In this document: piece after piece, positions 7,315-7,667 of the stretch
How the letters are laid out: each line of letters opens with the position of its first letter
Position numbering within the stretch: position 1 is the first letter of the stretch
Origin: Holophagales bacterium UBA5066
Lineage (GTDB): Bacteria; Acidobacteriota; Thermoanaerobaculia; UBA5066
Direction of reading: 5' to 3'
Assembly (NCBI GenBank): GCA_002414905.1
Contig: DIAY01000144.1
Span: 1 to 7,667, forward strand
DNA length: 7,667 nucleotides
The notes under the pieces: model-generated
What the model saw: only the letters and a program-made list of their open reading frames with translations
Database searches by the model: none
What the model was told of the DNA's origin: nothing
Translations under genes and position numbers: made by a program

Positions 7315-7347
7315 TTGGCTTCCGGAGCCCGCCCGGAGGCTTTGCCG

Positions 7348-7382
7348 AAAAAGAGAAACGCCCGGGCTTGTGGCCCGGGCGA
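7348..7382 (-). terminator. Rho-independent terminator of the rRNA operon
   Basis: On the - strand the arms CGCCCGGGC and GCCCGGGCG form a perfect 9-bp GC-rich stem (7360-7382) with loop CACAA, followed at once by TTTCTCTTTTTC (7359-7348). It starts 9 nt beyond the 5S 3' end. The T tract is only on the - strand side, which fixes the direction. It separates rRNA transcription from the YfhO-type gene 46 bases downstream. Confidence 0.93.
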
Positions 7383-7391
7383 TTCATAAAT

Positions 7392-7510
7392 TCCCGGCGG
7401 CGTCCTACTCTCCCACACAGTTACCCGTGCAGTACCATGGGCTCTGAAGGGCTTAACTGCCGTGTTCGGAATGGGAACGGGTGGAGCCCCTTCGATATGG
7501 CCACCGGAAA
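7392..7510 (-). rRNA. rrf: 5S ribosomal RNA
   Basis: A complete 5S rRNA of about 119 nt, transcribed leftward. It shows the universally conserved CCGAAC loop within CCCATTCCGAACACGG, AAGCCCTTCAGAGCCCATGG, and the 3' part GGGAGAGTAGGACGCCG. The ends were set by helix I: 5' UUUCCGGUGG pairs along its whole length with 3' CCGCCGGGAA, using two G-U pairs. It lies ~75 nt downstream of the 23S 3' end and is followed 9 nt later by an intrinsic terminator, so it closes the rRNA operon. Confidence 0.97.
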
Positions 7511-7585
7511 ACTTGATTACTTACCAAGTCCCAGAATCGAGTCGTCATTCAGTCTCACGCGATCACTTCGCGTCTCAAAAATTTT
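7511..7585 (-). other. 23S-5S internal transcribed spacer
   Basis: A ~75-nt rRNA spacer with no tRNA. It contains a perfect 6-bp inverted repeat ACGCGA/TCGCGT with a 5-nt loop (7557-7573) and a shorter one, ACTTG/CAAGT with a 9-nt loop (7511-7529), directly before the 5S 5' end. There is no T tract after either, so these are more likely pre-rRNA folding or processing elements than terminators. It is noticeably more AT-rich than the protein genes. Confidence 0.7.
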
Positions 7586-7667
7586 ATGGCCAAGCCTCAC
7601 GGACGATTAGTACTGGTCAGCTTCGCGCCTTGCCGTAGCTTGGACGCTTCCACACCCAGCCTATCAA
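7586..7667 (-). rRNA. rrl: 23S ribosomal RNA, 3' end only
   Basis: The last ~82 nt of a bacterial 23S rRNA gene, running off the right edge. Read on the - strand it starts TTGATAGGCTGGGTGTGGAA and continues through the conserved CCAGTACTAAT to CGTGAGGCTTGGCC, the usual 3' terminal region. The exact 3' end is approximate (7585-7590), because the pairing 5' end of 23S is outside the window. Confidence 0.95.

Noticed and set aside
7302..7418. Upstream extension of the YfhO-type protein to 7418
   Set aside because: It would translate through the rRNA terminator into the 5S gene; the ATG at 7301 is the first start after the terminator and sits just before TM1.
7557..7573. Hairpin ACGCGA/TCGCGT in the 23S-5S spacer as a terminator
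   Set aside because: No T tract follows on the transcribed strand and 5S lies downstream, so termination here would be unproductive; it is better seen as spacer structure.
6126..7610. A 494-codon open frame on the + strand across the YfhO-type gene, terminator and 5S rRNA
   Set aside because: It reads through the terminator, the 5S gene and into the 23S end, and its translation is low-complexity charged sequence; it is a shadow frame.
1..7667. CRISPR arrays, insertion sequences, tRNA genes, attachment sites
   Set aside because: No regularly spaced repeats, transposase motifs, terminal inverted repeats or tRNA-like cloverleaf sequences were seen on either strand.

Overview
The window is high-GC bacterial chromosome. 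It carries core type IV pilus (T4P) genes next to the 3' end of an rRNA operon. The organism is bacterial and probably Gram-negative and piliated: it encodes PilT-type retraction ATPases, a prepilin peptidase, and standard bacterial 23S and 5S rRNA. Tandem PilT paralogs and the overall gene style would fit Acidobacteriota or a deltaproteobacterial-type lineage. That placement is a weak inference, because nothing in the window is a decisive taxonomic marker.

Layout: positions 2-1929 on the + strand hold two PilT-family ATPase genes. The first is cut off at its 5' end by the window edge, and it overlaps the second by an ATGA stop/start. Everything else is on the - strand. Read in transcription order from the right edge, it runs: the 3' end of a 23S rRNA gene (7667-~7586), a ~75-nt spacer, 5S rRNA (7510-7392), a strong intrinsic terminator (7382-7348), a large YfhO-type GT-C membrane protein gene (7301-4929), a prepilin peptidase gene (4932-3757), and a two-transmembrane sensor histidine kinase gene (3760-1955). 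The kinase gene converges on pilT with only 25 bases between the two stop codons. No stretch over 300 bases lacks a gene.

The three - strand protein genes look like one operon. Successive genes overlap by four bases (TTGA, then GTGA), and each downstream start is preceded at 8 nt by a good Shine-Dalgarno sequence. The first gene has no visible Shine-Dalgarno but has a TACAAT hexamer just upstream of its ATG, which suggests a leaderless message. Functionally, the prepilin peptidase matures pilins and the PilT proteins power retraction. The YfhO-like protein may attach sugar to a surface substrate, and the kinase may sense an envelope signal; those last two links to pili rest on position only.

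Points worth a second look are: the first PilT paralog has lost the His-box histidine and has an altered Walker A; the prepilin peptidase has an insertion of about 100 residues before its last membrane helix; a predicted glycosyltransferase is coupled to a prepilin peptidase; and the leading membrane protein may be translated from a leaderless message. I do not see a wholly new multi-gene system here.
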